Of a stretch of DNA of 64,000 bases, positions 1 through 10,700 are shown piece by piece (position 1 is the first letter of the stretch; every line of letters begins with the position of its first letter). The translations under genes were made by a program, and so were the position numbers. Source of the stretch: Trichosporon coremiiforme (Eukaryota > Basidiomycota > Tremellomycetes > Trichosporonales > Trichosporonaceae); the NCBI GenBank assembly GCA_039545355.1, contig BCJJ01000001.1, positions 2,044,570-2,108,569 of the forward strand, read 5' to 3'. The notes under the pieces were generated by a model. The model saw only the letters and a program-made list of their open reading frames with translations. It did no database searches and was not told the origin of the DNA.

Positions 1-2
1 TC

Positions 3-524
3 AACACGCCCGAGCCGCCCGACAACCCGCACCCGCTCGACTTTGACCCGAACGGCGTCGAGGACGTGCCCCTGACTCCTCCCTCTGTGGCCGAGAAGTG
101 GACGCCGCCGAACCCCGAGACGACGCCCCTGATCTTCCCCACGTTCCTCCTCTACCCGCAGCACAACATGTCCGACCTCATCACGCACTTCCACGAGCTG
201 ACGAGTTTCGACCAGCAGCTCGGCGCCATCTTCCCCGCCTCGCCTGAGGACACCTCCGTGCCCTGGGCCGACTGGGACACGAAGCACGAGTACTATGTCT
301 CCAACCTCGCCGTTTACGCCGAAACGAAGGGCAGGCGCCTGCTCAAGTGCGGCAAGGGCATTTGGCTCCGCGACGTCATCGAGAAGGCGAAGAAGGTCGA
401 GGGCGGAAAGCTCACGGACGGCATCGTGCTCCGTGACGGGCTGCTCAGCTTCGTCGTCCTCGTCCGCGGGAAGGAGGAGAAGGAGTGGATCGAGAACTTC
501 AAGAAGGTTCGCGACGGAAAGTAG
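3..524 (+). CDS. CNS1: Hsp70/Hsp90 co-chaperone CNS1/TTC4, C-terminal part (5' truncated by window edge)
   Basis: The frame is open from base 3 and stops at 522-524; the N-terminal TPR region lies outside the window. What remains is the C-terminal wheel domain of the Cns1/TTC4 family: a PTFLLYPQHNMSDLI segment, then a WDTKHEYYVSNLAVYAET segment, then the RRLLKCGKGIWLRDV and DGLLSFVVLVRG stretches that keep the family's order and spacing. Cns1 links Hsp70 and Hsp90 and helps translation elongation factor folding in the cytosol (known for yeast). The gene converges on the next one, with only 72 bp between the stop codons. No intron is seen in this part. Identification rests on recalled family motifs. 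Confidence 0.85.
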   Translation, partial: NTPEPPDNPHPLDFDPNGVEDVPLTPPSVAEKWTPPNPETTPLIFPTFLLYPQHNMSDLITHFHELTSFDQQLGAIFPASPEDTSVPWADWDTKHEYYVSNLAVYAETKGRRLLKCGKGIWLRDVIEKAKKVEGGKLTDGIVLRDGLLSFVVLVRGKEEKEWIENFKKVRDGK

Positions 525-596
525 ATTTAGACTTAGGGAGTTGCATTTCTATCGTATTCACGAGCACTTGGCAAACTGATGTGTCTGATTATTCTA

Positions 597-1275
597 TCAC
601 TGCAATACGGCAACGCACAGCGCAATCGCAACAAGCAGCATGCCGAAAGAGGTCTGGCCCGACGTGCCAGAGTCGGCAGAAACACTGGGACCAGCCGAAG
701 GAGCGGCAGCCGAGCTCTTCGAGACGGCGCTAGGGCTGGGGCTGAGTGCGATAGCGGGCGTCTCCTTCGCTGAAGGGCTTCCCGAAGCGCTGACCGTGGC
801 CTTGGACGTCGGCGCGTCATTGTCGTCGTCAGAGTCGTCCCCGTCGTCCCCGTCGTTGTCCGGCTTCAATGTGGCAGAAGGCACTACGGTCACATTCGCG
901 GCGCTCGACGGACCATTGAAGAGATCGGACAAGACTGTGATCAGCTCAGCGCCTAGCAGGGCCACTCACTGTCGTCGTGGTCGTCATCGCCATTCTTGTC
1001 CCAATCATCGTCGTCGTCAACGTCTTCCCTATGGGGGCCGATTCCGTTGAACTTGGAGCAATCCTCCAAGGACATCCAGGGCGGACAGCAGTTGATGCCG
1101 ACACAGGTCCAGGTATCAGGGCACGCGTCGAAGTATGAGGTCAGCTTCGGAGGCATATCACAGTCCAGGAGGACTGTGGAGGTAACTCACATTGACAAGA
1201 TGCCGTTGCCGGATTGGTACCAATGGGCGTCTGGGCGAGCGCTGGGACAGCGTGGAGAGCAAGGAGGAGGAGCAT
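597..1275 (-). CDS. Small secreted, probably GPI-anchored Cys- and Asp-rich protein
   Basis: Proposed exons are 1275-1221, 1173-970 and 934-597 (198 aa). The start gives a good signal peptide (MLLLLALHAVPALAQ). A short Cys-rich domain follows (CPDTWTCVGINCCPPW, then DC), then an Asp/His-rich stretch, an Asp-rich and Ser/Ala-rich stalk, and a C-terminal hydrophobic tail (FGMLLVAIALCVAVLQ) after small residues, as in GPI signals. Intron 2 (969-935, 35 nt) is well supported: GTGAGT donor and CTGAT branch. Intron 1 is not certain. A 47-nt intron (1220-1174) with weak donor GTACCA keeps phase; the strong GTGAGT donor inside it would need a 17-nt intron ending at the same acceptor, also in phase. 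Product family unknown; likely cell surface or extracellular. Confidence 0.6.
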
Positions 1276-1324
1276 GTCTGTCTGAGTGAGTGAGTTCAGC
1301 AGATCGGTTGCCCGAGATCTGCAG

Positions 1325-1332
1325 CTCTTATA
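1325..1332 (-). promoter_or_regulatory. TATA box of the GPI-like protein gene
   Basis: TATAAGAG on the minus strand, about 50 bp upstream of the proposed ATG at 1275. Confidence 0.5.
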
Positions 1333-1854
1333 TCTTGTATTGTGCGGCGTACAGACAACGGTGTCTGCGGATTAGAGTCGGTGCGCGATGAAGGCGGTGA
1401 GAGTGTCGGACACATCCGACAATGGCCATGGATGGGCACAGGCCCTCGGACGTGGCTTGGTGGCGTGCCTCGGATCTCTTGGAACGCGGCGCGGCAGTGC
1501 ATAGAACGTCCATGCACATCGGTTTCCGGCCGCCGAGGGCTGTGTCGAGCGATCGAAGGAAGAGAACGAGCGGCGATCGTGTAAAGTGTCCGTGGTGTCA
1601 GCACCTGGGGCAGAGACAACGGATTATGCCAAGCCAGGCATCCGCCATCATTATCCTGTCGATCAGGTGAAGCTATGCAAAAGTGGTGTTACACGCATGC
1701 GTTAGAGTTCCGAGCAGAACGCCAACCAAGGCCAGGATCGTGACGAGTCCAAGGGTATCCAAAAGATGCATTTGATAACCGAGACGAAGCGCTGTGCGCG
1801 AGATTTTCGTTGCTAGAATATGAGGCGGTGCAAGTAACGATCGTCGCTGCCACC
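1333..1854. other. Intergenic region
   Basis: About 520 bp between the promoter of the GPI-like gene and the stop codon of the CLPTM1 gene. It holds short open frames on both strands with no domain, signal peptide or splice support. I see no RNA gene or repeat. Confidence 0.5.
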
Positions 1855-3993
1855 CTACTTCTTGCCACCCTTCTTTGTCACCTTGGTCTGGGTGACCTTA
1901 ACGCCGGAGCTGGCGCCAGCGACCTTGACAACCTTCTCGTCCTCGAGCTTGTCGCCATCGGTCTTCTTGTCCTCGACAGCCTTCTCCTCGAGACCACCCT
2001 GGCCGTACTCGTTGACACGCGAGTAGTCGACACGGTAGATCCAGCGCTGGTACAGGAGAATGAGGAAGACCACGTCGTCACGGAAGCACGCGAGACGGTG
2101 GAGCATGGGCATCTTGACGCAGAAGGCGAAGAAGTCGTCGACAACGGTCGAGAGCGTCTTGTACACCATCGCTTTCATGGGCATGTGGGCTACCGACTTG
2201 AGCTTGTAGTTGATGATGAGCTGGGGAACGAGCTGTATGAAACCACCGAGGTAGACGGCCTGAGCGAGCGTGGTGACGATGTACGAGTACCAACTGCGGT
2301 GGGTGAGGTAGAGGAGCGAGTAGATCGCGTATCCAACGAGGAAAGGCGCGGCACCGATCGAAACAATCTTGAAGGCGAGCTTGTCGTACTGCTGCGTCTT
2401 CTTCTCGTCCTCGCTAAGCTCGTGCTTGTCCTCGAACGAGATGCGGTAGCCGATCATCGAGGTGGGGTCTTGGCGCACGCGGATGTTGACGACCTTGGTC
2501 ACCTTCCACGCCTCGATCAGGACTCCAATGCCTTCGGTGAACAAAATCATGAACGACGTCTCCTCGCTGCTGTCCTGGAGGTAGAGCAGAATGACGAGCT
2601 TGACGAAGACGTTGGTCAAAATCGTGTTCAGCGACACGCCGACCAGGTCCTGATTCTTGTCCTTGTTGCGCCAGTGCGAGACATCCGAGCTGAAGGCGAG
2701 GAACTCGAAGAGCATGTGCAGGATCGTCACGAGGGCGGTAGTGATAAGCAGGATCGGGTTCGTCTCCGTGAGCATGCGCTTGACCTCGTCGAGCTCGGCA
2801 CCCGAGCCCTGCTGCGCCGCGCTCTGCTCAAACGAAGCAGTCAGCGACGAGAAGATGTTAAACTTCATCATGCTGATGGCCTTGTAGTTGACGTGCAGAG
2901 GGACCTTGGTGATAGTCTCGTTTAGCTCGACGAGATGCTCCTTCAGCAGCCAGAAGTCGTTCGTGAAGATCGTAGGAGCGTAGCCGAGCTTGCCGTCTTC
3001 GTCGCGGCGGAACTGGAAGTACTCCTTGGTGACGGCCTGAACCTGAGCCATGCTGATGTCGGGCGTGTCCGACACAATTGAGACAGTGAGGTTGGGCGCC
3101 CAGTATGACACGATAGGGCGGTCAGCCTTGGCGAGTACCAGCTGCTCCTCGACCTCCTCGGTTTCCTCCTCCTCGTTACCGCCGAGTAGCGACTTCTCCT
3201 TGCGCACGATACGCTTCGGCATCCATCGCGTAACCTCTTGAGATGTCAGCTATCCTTCAAATGCAGCAACTCACCCTTCTTGTACACTGGAAGCTCCGGC
3301 AGGTTGCCCGCGTTGATCTCGCGGTCCTTGGGTTCGAGCACGACGCCGATGTACCAGCTAGCGTTGTTGTGGGTGACAGCCTCGGGCACGTCGAGGATGA
3401 AGTCGGCCTCGCGCACGTCGTTCCAGTTGCCGTAGGTCAAATTGTCCCAGGACACGAGCGGCTTGTCCTCGCCGATCACGATCTGGTCGTCGCCGACGAC
3501 TGAGTAGAGGTGCATCGCCATCGGCGTGCCGGTGGTCCAGAGCGCCTTGGCGACCTCGACGGGCTTGTTCGCCTGCACGGCAGATCCCTGAGTAGCGCTA
3601 CCAGCAGCGGCAGCCGTGCTGTCAGCGCCTGCGATGGGGATATCAGCAGCGACTTCCGTTGTGGCCGGGACGGGAGGCGCGAGCTTCGTCGTGAGCCCCA
3701 TCTGTCGTCAGCTTGACAGAACGCCGTCCAGCTACATGCAATGCCGTCGCAGAACACCAGATGGTAGCACTCCTAGGCGGATCCTAGGCCTTGGGAGTGA
3801 CCTTTGACGTTTGCAACACTCACCTGCTCCATGCCGTACTTCATCGCTATCGTCAGCGCCTTCCTTCGGCGGGTTGCTCACCATATTGGATGACCATGAA
3901 CATGGCCATCTTCTTGGCGATGCCGATGAGCTTGTGGCCCATGTCCTCCTGCTGCTCCGCGGGCTGCGCGGCAGCTGGCTGAGGTGCGGACAT
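1855..3993 (-). CDS. CLPTM1-family multipass ER membrane protein
   Basis: Exons 3993-3882, 3846-3824, 3701-3275 and 3236-1855 (647 aa), all phases consistent; introns of 35, 122 and 38 nt with GCTGAC branch sites. The protein belongs to the cleft lip and palate transmembrane protein 1 family: a luminal N-terminal half with the family-like VSYWAPNLTVSIVSD, VPLHVNYKAISMMKFN and FWLLKEHLVELNET stretches, then a membrane half with hydrophobic segments (ILLITTALVTILHMLFEFLAF, VFVKLVILLYL, VSIGAAPFLVGYAIYSLLYL) and the signature run TLSTVVDDFFAFCVKMPMLH followed by FRDDVVFLILLYQRWIYRVD. Members are linked to GABA-A receptor trafficking (CLPTM1) and lipid scrambling (CLPTM1L) in animals; the fungal role is unknown. 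The tail is Lys/Glu-rich and ends in KKGGKK, possibly an ER-retrieval-like basic end. It shares a 319-bp promoter region with GPI13. Confidence 0.9.
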
Positions 3994-4312
3994 CTTGGTT
4001 GCGTTGATGTGTTGGGGAGAGAACGCGACAGCGAAATGATGGGCACCGTCTTCCTTGCACCATCCTTTGATACCCGGCCGGCGGCCAGCGCCCCCCGCCC
4101 AATACCCGGCTCATGCCGCCGCTCACGTCCTCAATTCTGGGACGTTGGTTCAGGCACGTTCAAGGGACCATCACGTGGCGGAGGTGGAGGGTGGAGGCTC
4201 CAGCTCTGTGGCTTAGCTGCTACTGGGGGGAGTGATTTCTTTGCGGCTGCGACCCGCGTCATTCCCCATCGCCCATCGCACTCACCACATCTCCCCCGAC
4301 TCCGCCAACATC
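3994..4312. promoter_or_regulatory. Bidirectional promoter region, CLPTM1-like / GPI13
   Basis: The 319 bp between two divergent start codons. No clear TATA box on either strand. A GPI13 start upstream at 4232 would be a GTG in poor context, so the whole interval is taken as regulatory and 5' UTR. Confidence 0.5.
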
Positions 4313-7300
4313 ATGGCGGAACAGAGAGAAAAGGAGCCTGTCGTGCAGGCGGCCGCGAGGCGCGTCGCCTCGCGCTGGATCAACAGCCTCGGCCGGGTCA
4401 CCCTCGCGCTGTTGGCTCTCGGAACGGTGGCCGTGATTCACCTCGTCGGCCTGCTGATCTTCACGAACGGTTTCCTCCTCACGCGTCTTTCGATTCCTGC
4501 TGTATCGCCCGCCTACAATGCGACGAATCCGCCTCCTGTTCCCGCCAGCTTCGAGAAGGCCGTCGTCGTCATCATCGACGCGCTTCGCACCGACTTCATC
4601 TCGCCGAACTACCCGACGCTCAAGAGCGAGTTCCACCATGGCGTGCTCTCGCTCCCGACCGAGCTGACGGAGAAGGACCCCAGCCACTCGCTCATCTTCA
4701 ACAGCTACTCTGACCCGCCTACGACCACCATGCAGCGCATCAAGGGCATCACGACCGGCTCGCTGCCGACCTTCATCGACGCCGGCGCCAACTTTGCCTC
4801 GACGGCGATCGAGGAGGACTCGCTCGTGCAGCAACTTCTGGCCGTGAACAAGAGCATTGCATTCATGGGAGACGACACGTGGATGGGACTCTTCCCCGAC
4901 AAGTTCAAGCACGCACACCCGTACGACAGCTTCAACGTCGAGGACCTGCACACGGTCGACAACGGCGTCATCGAGCACATCTTCCCGTACCTCGCTCCGG
5001 AGAACCGGACCGAGTGGGACGTGCTGATCGGCCACTTCCTCGGCGTCGATCACGTTGGCCACCGCGTCGGTCCCGAGCGCGAGACGATGCGCCAGAAGCT
5101 GAAGCAGATGGACGACGTGCTCCGCGACGTCGTCGACAAGCTGGACGACAAGACCCTCCTTGTCGTCCTCGGCGACCACGGCATGAACCCGAAGGGCGAC
5201 CACGGCGGTGACTCTGACCTCGAGACGGCCGCCGCGCTCTGGCTTTACTCCAAGGGTCCCGCCCTCACCGGTCCCGCTATCAACGACTTTGACTGGCCGA
5301 CGTACACGTTCCCGGGCTCGACCAAGCCGATCCGACACGTGAACCAGATCGACCTCGTCCCGACCCTCGCGCTGCTGCTCGGCATTCCGATCCCGTTCAA
5401 CAACATTGGCGCGCCGATTCCCGAGCCCTTCTCCTCGTCTCTCGGCACGCTCGCTGCCGCCTCCGGAGCCGCCGCGCAACAGATCGAGCGCTACGTGAAG
5501 GCGTACGGAAACCGCGAGGTCGCGACGAACCTCCTCCGCCTGCGCCGTAACGCGGCCGACGACAGCCTCGAGGGCGAGATCAAGCACAACTACGCCGTCT
5601 GCGCCTCTGCGCTCTCGAGCCTGCGCGCGCTCTGGGCCCAGTTCAGCGTGTCGCACATTGTCGTCGGTCTCGTCGTGCTCGCCCTCGGCGTCCTCGCCTC
5701 GCTGGCCATGTACCTCGGCGTCCGCAACAGTGGACCCAGATGGGATGCCTACGTCCGCTTTGCGCTCGACACTGCGCTCACTGCTGGTGCTGGGGTCGGT
5801 TCTGTTGCCGGCACGCTCGCGGGCATCTACACGCGCAAGCCGGCCGTGGCGCTGCAGGTCTTCTTCGTCGCCATGGCCGTCGTCGAGAGCGTCGTCCTCG
5901 CCGCCCCGCTCTTCACCGGGCACATCCGCAGCATCACGTGGAACCTGGGCAAGAGCGTGGGCCCGCTCGTGCTACTGCTGCACTCCCTCTCCTTCGCCTC
6001 CAACTCGTTCATCATGTGGGAGGACAGGATGGTGCTCTTCCTCCTCATCACGGTTCTCGTGGTCCACATGGCTCAGTCCTTCACGGCGCCCACCGCGTCT
6101 CAACGCCTGCGCATCCTCCTCTTCGCGCTCGTGTTCGCCATCATTGCCCGCCTCATGTCCCTCGTCACAGTCTGTCGCGAGGAGCAGCAGCCCTACTGCC
6201 AAGTCACGTTCTACAGCCAGGGCGCGGGCCAGCCCAACTGGGCGCTGGCGTTCGCGTTCCTCTCCGCCGTCATGTTCTTCCCGCGCCTCATTGCGACGGT
6301 CCTGGACTGGAGCAAGAGCTACGCGGGTCCTGCGCCCCTGTTCGTTGCCGTGTTCTGGCGCGTCGTCATTGTCGTCAACACGCTGTACTGGGTGCTCGAC
6401 TTCTGCGAGACCTGGGACGGCCTGAACCCGGACCGTATCCCGCTCGCGCACATGTTGAAGCAGTGGGCTGCCCGCCTCTCCCTCGGCGCCGTCCTCGGTG
6501 CTCTCCCCTACCTCTGGTGGGGATCGGGTCTTTGCATCCGCGCCGAGAAGGAGGTTGACCAGTCCACGGGCGAGGAAGCCGTCAAGGTCTTTGGCGCGGG
6601 TAACGCGTGGGGCGCTTCCTACTTGCTCTGGCTCCTCGTGCCGTTCGCGCTCATCCACCTCGTCTCCCCCACGCCGGGCCAGATGGTGCTGATCGGCATG
6701 CTGACTGCGCTCCTGATGCACCTCGAGTTGGTCGACACGCAGCGCGATGCGACCGTCATGAAGCGCTCCTTCACGACGGGACAGAAGGGCATGCAAGCCA
6801 CGTTCGAACTCCAGGGCGCAGGTGAGGGCCTCATCGTCCGCCCCTCCTTCACTGATGTCGTTCCGCTCGCTCTCCTCGCCACACTCGCCTTCTTCGCGAC
6901 CGGCCACCAGGCCGTCCTCGCCACGATCCAGTGGAAGAGCGCCTTCGTCGGCTTCGACACTGTCACTTATCCCTGGTCCCCCGCGCTTGTGGTGCTCAAC
7001 ACCTGGGGGCCCTTCCTCCTCGCTGCCCTTGCTGTGCCCCTCCTGGCTATCTGGAACGTGTCGCCACGACCCAACGACTCGGTCCCCATCGTCGGACACG
7101 TGCTCCAGGTCTGCCTCGCTTTCGGCACGTACTTTGCCGCCATTGCGCTCGCGAGCGCGACGTGCGCTGCTTGGCTCAGGCGCCACCTCATGGTGTGGAA
7201 GGTGTTTGCCCCGCGCTACATGCTCGCGGGCATTACGCTGCTCATTGTCGACATTGGCCTTATTGCCGCCGTCGCCGTGTTCGGCCTCACGCAGCAGAAG

Positions 7301-7333
7301 GTCAGGCAGACCTTCCGTTCCGTTGCCATCTAA
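4313..7333 (+). CDS. GPI13: GPI ethanolamine phosphate transferase 3 (GPI13/PIG-O)
   Basis: One exon, 1006 aa, starting at an ATG in good context (CATCATGG). It adds phosphoethanolamine to the third mannose of the GPI precursor in the ER, the step needed before protein transfer. Layout: short cytosolic N-terminus, one signal anchor (about residues 25-60), a luminal alkaline-phosphatase-like catalytic domain, then many membrane segments from about residue 440 to the end. Metal and catalytic signatures are VVVIIDALRTDF (about residue 84), GITTGSLPTF with its nucleophile Thr, HFLGVDHVGHR (about 243) and LGDHGMNPKGDHGG (about 286). Length fits PIG-O/GPI13 (about 1000 aa) and the wording of the catalytic part is closer to GPI13 than to MCD4 or GPI7. 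No intron, unlike most neighbours. Confidence 0.93.
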   Translation: MAEQREKEPVVQAAARRVASRWINSLGRVTLALLALGTVAVIHLVGLLIFTNGFLLTRLSIPAVSPAYNATNPPPVPASFEKAVVVIIDALRTDFISPNYPTLKSEFHHGVLSLPTELTEKDPSHSLIFNSYSDPPTTTMQRIKGITTGSLPTFIDAGANFASTAIEEDSLVQQLLAVNKSIAFMGDDTWMGLFPDKFKHAHPYDSFNVEDLHTVDNGVIEHIFPYLAPENRTEWDVLIGHFLGVDHVGHRVGPERETMRQKLKQMDDVLRDVVDKLDDKTLLVVLGDHGMNPKGDHGGDSDLETAAALWLYSKGPALTGPAINDFDWPTYTFPGSTKPIRHVNQIDLVPTLALLLGIPIPFNNIGAPIPEPFSSSLGTLAAASGAAAQQIERYVKAYGNREVATNLLRLRRNAADDSLEGEIKHNYAVCASALSSLRALWAQFSVSHIVVGLVVLALGVLASLAMYLGVRNSGPRWDAYVRFALDTALTAGAGVGSVAGTLAGIYTRKPAVALQVFFVAMAVVESVVLAAPLFTGHIRSITWNLGKSVGPLVLLLHSLSFASNSFIMWEDRMVLFLLITVLVVHMAQSFTAPTASQRLRILLFALVFAIIARLMSLVTVCREEQQPYCQVTFYSQGAGQPNWALAFAFLSAVMFFPRLIATVLDWSKSYAGPAPLFVAVFWRVVIVVNTLYWVLDFCETWDGLNPDRIPLAHMLKQWAARLSLGAVLGALPYLWWGSGLCIRAEKEVDQSTGEEAVKVFGAGNAWGASYLLWLLVPFALIHLVSPTPGQMVLIGMLTALLMHLELVDTQRDATVMKRSFTTGQKGMQATFELQGAGEGLIVRPSFTDVVPLALLATLAFFATGHQAVLATIQWKSAFVGFDTVTYPWSPALVVLNTWGPFLLAALAVPLLAIWNVSPRPNDSVPIVGHVLQVCLAFGTYFAAIALASATCAAWLRRHLMVWKVFAPRYMLAGITLLIVDIGLIAAVAVFGLTQQKVRQTFRSVAI

Positions 7334-7777
7334 AACCCCAACCACCCACAAAATACCCATAGCATTGACCCATGAATTTCATTTCTGCACGCTGCCTGAG
7401 GATCTGAGAAAAGGAACATTTACATTTCGTTAACTACCCTATGATACAATGCCGGCGAGCGGCTGGGTCAGATGTGGCGTTGCGATCGGGAAAGTCTGGA
7501 TGGGAGGTCGGATACCGTCTAGATCTAGCGGTTGTTTGAGGGAGAGGGAGACATATGAGACTTTCGCAACGACTGTATTTGGTGGGAATGAAAGAGGAGA
7601 AGTGGTGGAAACTTGCGGGCTAAACTTGTGAGAATGACATAATCTACCAGTCTCGTGGGTGGGGTGGGTGATGGGTGCCTTGCGAAAAACTACTATGCAC
7701 ACTTAATATTTCTCAGCGACTGGTGAAGTTGACACTTCCGTAGAAACTCGATCGACCTGCGCCACACAGTTAACACT
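7334..7777. other. Convergent 3' intergenic region
   Basis: 444 bp between the stops of GPI13 and the ABC transporter. It is A+T-richer than the flanks and presumably holds both 3' UTRs. Short frames here have no support. Confidence 0.5.
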
Positions 7778-10700
7778 CTAGTCCTTTCCCTTCTTCTTGT
7801 CTAAGCTCTCACGACCGGTGTCGGTGGATCCCCGGGGCTCGCGCGTACTGCTGCTGCGGCTCAGAATCGGCACCTCCTTGTCGCTCATCCGGCGGGCGAA
7901 GGCACGGATCGACGACAGACGCTTGCGGCGCTTGCCGCTCTCGGGCTGCTGCTCGTCAGGCGAGCTGGGCTGCAGCGGGCTGGAGCTGTGCGGCGGCGTG
8001 TCGGCGCGCTGCGTCGGGCTGCTCGAGCTCCAGTCGCCCGAGTCCCGAACTCCGGGGAAGCTGGCACCGGGGAAGCCCGTGTTAGGGGACTGCCCGGCGG
8101 CGCTGTCGGCGCGCTTCGGCGTAGACTGCACCGAAGAAGCTTTGCTCTCCGCCTTCTTGCCTTCAGACTTCTTGCTGGGGCTCGGCTTGGCGGCCGGTTC
8201 GTCGTCGTCGTTGCTGCCAGGGAACTGGGTCTTCGCCTTGGGGGCGGCAGGGGGCGTGGACTTGATGGCGTCGGCGTAAGACTCGGGCTCGGCCACATCC
8301 TTGGACTCCTTGGTGGACTCGGGCTTCTTGGTAGACTCGGGCTTCTTTGCCGGCGTGGACGGCGCGGCCCTGGCGTCGGTGGCCTCCTCGAGCGTGGGGA
8401 AGTCGGCCTTCGGGGTGTCATCATCTTCCTCGTGGACAGTGCTAGGAGGGCTCGCGCGGGGAATGTAGGTCTCGTCATCTTCGTCAGCAGGCGCAGGGAA
8501 TTCAGCGGTGGGAGCGGACGGCTCCGCATCATCCTTCTCGATGATCGTCGTCGGCTTGAGAGTCTCGGCCTCCTTGCTCTTGCCGCTGCTCTTGCTCTTC
8601 ATGCTACCCTTGCTCTTGCTGCTCTTCAGGCTGCGCCTCTCGTCGCCCTCGGCAGCGGCAACCATCTCAGCCTCGGTGTGGATCTGCTTGCGCCACATCG
8701 ACGCAAAGTGTCCGTCGAGGTCCATGAGATGTCCGTAAGATCCATGCTCCTCAACGAGACCGTCCTTCATGACAACGATTTGGTCCGAGTTGATGATGGT
8801 CGACAGGCGGTGGGCAATGGAGAGGCTGCTGCGGCCGCGGGACAGGTCGGCGATCGCCTTCTGAATTTCGCGCTCGGTTTCCGTGTCAAGGGCAGAGGTC
8901 GCCTCGTCGAGGACAAGGATCGTGGGAGACTTGAGGAACATGCGGGCGAGCGAGACACGCTGCTTCTCGCCGCCAGAGAGACGGACACCGCGCTCGCCGA
9001 CCTTGGTCTCGTAGCCCTCGGGGAAGGACATGATGCGGTCGTGCATGCGCGCAGCCTTGGCGGCGGCAATGACCTCCTCGTCGGTAGCACCCTCCTTGCC
9101 ATAAGCAATGTTCGCGCCAATCGTATCGTTCCACAGCACACTATCCTGGGGCACAATACCAATGGCGCGACGCAGGCTTTTCTGGGTGACCTGGGAGATG
9201 TCTTGGCCGTCGATGCGGATGGTACCCGAATCGATGTCGTAGAAGCGATACAGAAGGCGGAGAATGGTCGACTTGCCGGCTCCAGACTCTCCGACGAGTG
9301 CGAGGCTCTCGCCCTTGCCGATGCGGAACGAGACACCGCGGAGCGCGTTCGTGACGCCCTCGCGACCATGGTAAGAGAAGTGAACATTGTCAAACTCGAT
9401 GACGCCGTCAGTGACAACGAGGTCCTTGGCTCCGGGCTTGTCCTTAATCTCGGTCGGCTGACCAAGCAGCTGGAAGAGCTTCTCGGCGTCAGTGGCGTTC
9501 TGGTTCAGAACACGGTAGAGAGTACCGAGACGGTCGAGCGGGCCGAATACCTGGGACAGATAGGCGAGGAAGGCGCTGAAGTCACCAACGTCAGCCTCGC
9601 CACGGAGGACGCGGTTGGCAATGATAAGCGATCCGGTGAGCAGGCCCATGGACATGATCCACGCCTGACCGAGGTTGAGCAGGGAGAAGCTGCGGAGCAC
9701 CTGTCCCTCGGTCTCCTGGTACGACAGGATCGACTCGTGGTAGCGGTTCGCCTCGCGGTGCTCGGACGTAAAGTTCTTGACGCTCTCCCAGTTGGCGAGC
9801 ATGTCGCTGGCGATGCCACGGGTGCGGACGTCCTTGTCGACAGCAAGACGACGGAGCTTAGTGCGGTACCCGGTGAACACGACCGAGAAGACGACGTAGA
9901 TGATCATGAAGAAGGCGATGTAAGTCGCGAGGTAGGGGCCATAGAGGAAGTAGAAGATGGTGCAGGCGACAATAATGTCGAGCACTGTCGGCACGGCGGA
10001 GAACAGAAGCGTGTGCAGGAGGTTGTTGATCGAGGAACCGCGGTCGAGGATCTTGAGGACCTCACCCGTATTGCGCGTCGTGTGGAACGAGAGCGAGAGG
10101 TTGAGCAGGTGGTTGAAGAGGAGCATCTGCATCTCGCGATCCGCATTCTGCTGGACGGGGATCCAGAGCAGGTTCTGGACAATGGCGAGACCACCATTGC
10201 CCTGGATCCACTTGAGACCGATCCAGAACACGAACGGCGTCCAGATGGACGGTCCGGGGCGTCCGTTGGACACACGCGCGAGGCGGCGAACAAACTCTCC
10301 GAACACGTTCGGCACGGCGGGGTTGACAATGAACGACGTGAAGAGCAGAATGACGACGCATGCGGCGACAGCGAGCTGCAGCGGCAGGCTCGTCGACGGC
10401 CACAGGTGCGGCCACAGCTTCCACAGCCGGCTCATGAACGCCTTCCATGACAGGCCCTGAATCTCCTCTTTCTTCTGACCGAGCTGCTTGGTGATCTTGA
10501 TGGGCTTCTTGCTCGAGCTAAGAACGGGAGTGGCATCGCCGCCCGACTTAGCGTGTGACAGGTGGTGCGGCAGCACCTGCGCGCTGCCGGACGCCTGGGC
10601 AGCGTCTTGCTCAGTCGGCTGCGTCGAGGACGAAGCAGCGTCGGCGTTCGAGTCGGCGTCGAATGTGCCGTACACGGATCCTCCGTTACCTGGTGCCTCG

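Noticed and set aside
1810..2925. 371-aa plus-strand frame opposite the CLPTM1-like gene
   Set aside because: Mirror frame caused by strong codon bias in the real gene; Leu/Val/Glu/Asp-rich with no domain, and the minus strand has a full family match with introns.
3811..4713. 300-aa plus-strand frame spanning the CLPTM1/GPI13 promoter
   Set aside because: Overlaps the first exons of two certain genes in other frames and is Arg/Pro/Ser-rich without a domain.
4259..7360. 554-aa and 462-aa minus-strand frames opposite GPI13
   Set aside because: Arg/Glu/Val-rich antisense shadows of a G+C-rich coding exon; no domain, and GPI13 is certain.
7988..10450. 820-aa plus-strand frame opposite the ABC transporter
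   Set aside because: Antisense shadow with typical Leu/Asp/Glu/Val/Arg-rich composition; the Walker and signature motifs are on the minus strand.
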